Made by a program: the position numbers and the translations under genes. 64,000 nt of DNA from Cyclobacterium jeungdonense (lineage in GTDB: Bacteria > Bacteroidota > Bacteroidia > Cytophagales > Cyclobacteriaceae): assembly GCF_010994275.1 (NCBI RefSeq), contig NZ_WMCD01000004.1, positions 310,001 to 374,000 on the forward strand, read 5' to 3'. Positions within the stretch are counted from its first letter, which is position 1. The number at the start of each line of letters is the position of its first letter. A model generated the notes under the pieces. It ran no database searches. It was not told where the DNA came from and was given only the letters and a program-made list of their open reading frames with translations. Shown here in pieces: positions 63,062 to 64,000 of the stretch.

Positions 63062-64000
63062 CTATTTTGGCTGTAAATGAACGATGGGAATGATCATCTC
63101 TTCAAGAGAAACCCCACCATGCTGAAACGTATCCTTGTAAAAGTTTACGTAGTAGTTATAATTATTCGGATAAGCAAAGAAGTAATCCTCCACTGCAAAT
63201 ACATAACTGGAGGAAATATTTAACTGAGGAAGTCTGGCATCCTCTGGTTTTTTGATTTCAAACACTTTCCCAGATTCAAAATTAAGGTTTTTCCCTTGTT
63301 TGTACCTCAAATTTGTAGTTACATTTCGATCTCCCACGATTTTGTAGGGCTTGTTAACCCGCTTGGTGCCGTGATCGGTAGTAACCACCACTTCTGCTCC
63401 TGCCTGGCTTATTTTTTTGAACAATTCAAATAACGAGCTATGCTGAAACCAACTGGTAGTCAGCGAACGATAGGCCGACTCATCAGGCGCTAATTCCCGA
63501 ATCATTTTCATGTCAGTCCTCGCATGGGACATCATATCTACAAAATTATAAACCAATACGTTCAAGTCATTCTTTACCAGGTTTGGAAACTGATCCAATA
63601 CTGCTTTGCCCTGATTGGTTTGCAGGATTTTATGGTAACTGGAGCGGATGGAAAGCCGGTTTTTCTTCAGGTTTATTTTTAAAAATTCGGCTTCGTTGTT
63701 GTTTTTACCTTCATCCGTATCTTCTTCCTCCCATAGGTCCGGATAAGATTTGGCCATATCCAGTGGCATCATGCCACTGAAAAGTGCATTTCTGGAAAAT
63801 GCCGTAGTGGTGGGTAGAATACTATAATAGGTTTCGTCTTCTTTTACCGTAAAGTAATCCCGCAGTTGATTTTCAATCATTTCCCATTGATCAAGCCTCA
63901 AGTTATCGATTACAATAAAAAACAATGGTTTACCCTCTTTCAATTTCGGAAACACATGCTGTTTCATGACCTGATGGGACAACACGGGCTTGCTAATATT
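63062..64000 (-). CDS. porX: PorX-like T9SS response regulator, C-terminal PglZ part
   Basis: Open to the right edge; 312 codons plus stop are visible, so the N-terminal receiver half lies outside. The visible part is the PglZ alkaline-phosphatase-fold domain of PorX: FFIVIDNLRLDQW with a metal-binding aspartate, TYYSILPTTTAFSRNALFSG with the nucleophile threonine, YNFVDMMSHARTDM, TTDHGTKRVNKPYKIVGDR and the closing HGGVSLEEMIIP. PorX is a response regulator that controls the type IX secretion system together with PorY and, in Porphyromonas, a sigma factor; it hydrolyses oligonucleotides. It fits with the T9SS cargo protein at 44-47 kb. The GTG at 63985 is an internal codon, not a start. Confidence 0.93.
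   Translation of the reverse strand, partial: NISKPVLSHQVMKQHVFPKLKEGKPLFFIVIDNLRLDQWEMIENQLRDYFTVKEDETYYSILPTTTAFSRNALFSGMMPLDMAKSYPDLWEEEDTDEGKNNNEAEFLKINLKKNRLSIRSSYHKILQTNQGKAVLDQFPNLVKNDLNVLVYNFVDMMSHARTDMKMIRELAPDESAYRSLTTSWFQHSSLFELFKKISQAGAEVVVTTDHGTKRVNKPYKIVGDRNVTTNLRYKQGKNLNFESGKVFEIKKPEDARLPQLNISSSYVFAVEDYFFAYPNNYNYYVNFYKDTFQHGGVSLEEMIIPIVHLQPK

Noticed and set aside
1..64000. tRNA, rRNA or riboswitch genes
   Set aside because: I found no cloverleaf or rRNA-like segment in the intergenic regions; a covariance-model scan would be needed to be sure.

Overview
The window looks like a chromosomal piece of a member of Bacteroidota, probably Cytophagales; I do not assign a genus. The evidence is a type B type IX secretion sorting domain (CHU_C-like) at 44-47 kb, the C-terminal half of the T9SS regulator PorX at the right edge, DUF4494 and DUF4142 proteins, many SusC-free outer-membrane beta-barrels, and promoters of the Bacteroidota type (TTG, about 17-21 bases, TAnnTTTG). 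I saw no rRNA, tRNA, CRISPR array or prophage. Layout. (1) 1-9.9 kb: polysaccharide and salt handling: a partial SLC12-type transporter coupled to a secreted DUF5060 glycosidase, a DoxX protein, a formaldehyde dehydrogenase next to a lipoprotein sulfatase, a lipoprotein serpin and a beta-barrel. (2) 10-13.5 kb: a general-stress group on the minus strand (DUF4142, YflT-like, a 39-residue membrane peptide, YciF-like ferritin, manganese catalase, a 53-residue repeat peptide). (3) 13.7-17.7 kb: three consecutive enolase-superfamily sugar-acid dehydratase-like genes, all with export signals. (4) 17.7-20.5 kb: an accessory stretch: a four-helix-bundle (S23/bAvd-like) gene between arrays of 10-bp GATTGA/TCAATC repeats, a VOC protein, a pRiA4b ORF-3-like gene broken by one in-frame stop, and an XPF/ERCC4-type nuclease. 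(5) 20.7-29.2 kb: surface-sugar genes (glycosyltransferase, rfbF, SDRs, SAF-domain oxidoreductase, RfbC) that run into a JAMM protease gene and a fused MoaD-like/E1/rhodanese gene, that is a self-contained ubiquitin-like sulfur-carrier module inside a nucleotide-sugar cluster. (6) 29.3-43.8 kb: TruA, an SLC13 permease, DUF4494, a heavily decayed second E1-rhodanese gene, a sugar porter with a fructokinase, an amino-acid racemase/GNAT/symporter operon, and sdhCAB. (7) 44-55.5 kb: a large T9SS cargo protein and housekeeping genes (carbonic anhydrase, fabD, folK, sppA, valS, ppa). (8) 55.6-61.4 kb: a tightly coupled minus-strand operon encoding an E1-like ThiF protein, a putative GNAT-fold acyltransferase, a 7TMR-DISM histidine kinase and a receiver-kinase hybrid, with a divergent stand-alone receiver; this looks like a synthesis-plus-sensing module. 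(9) 61.4-64 kb: porX-tsaE-ald. The two strongest candidates for an undescribed system are the E1/acyltransferase/two-component operon (55.6-61.4 kb) and the JAMM plus MoaD-E1-rhodanese module in the sugar cluster (25.9-29.2 kb); the repeat-flanked four-helix cassette is third.
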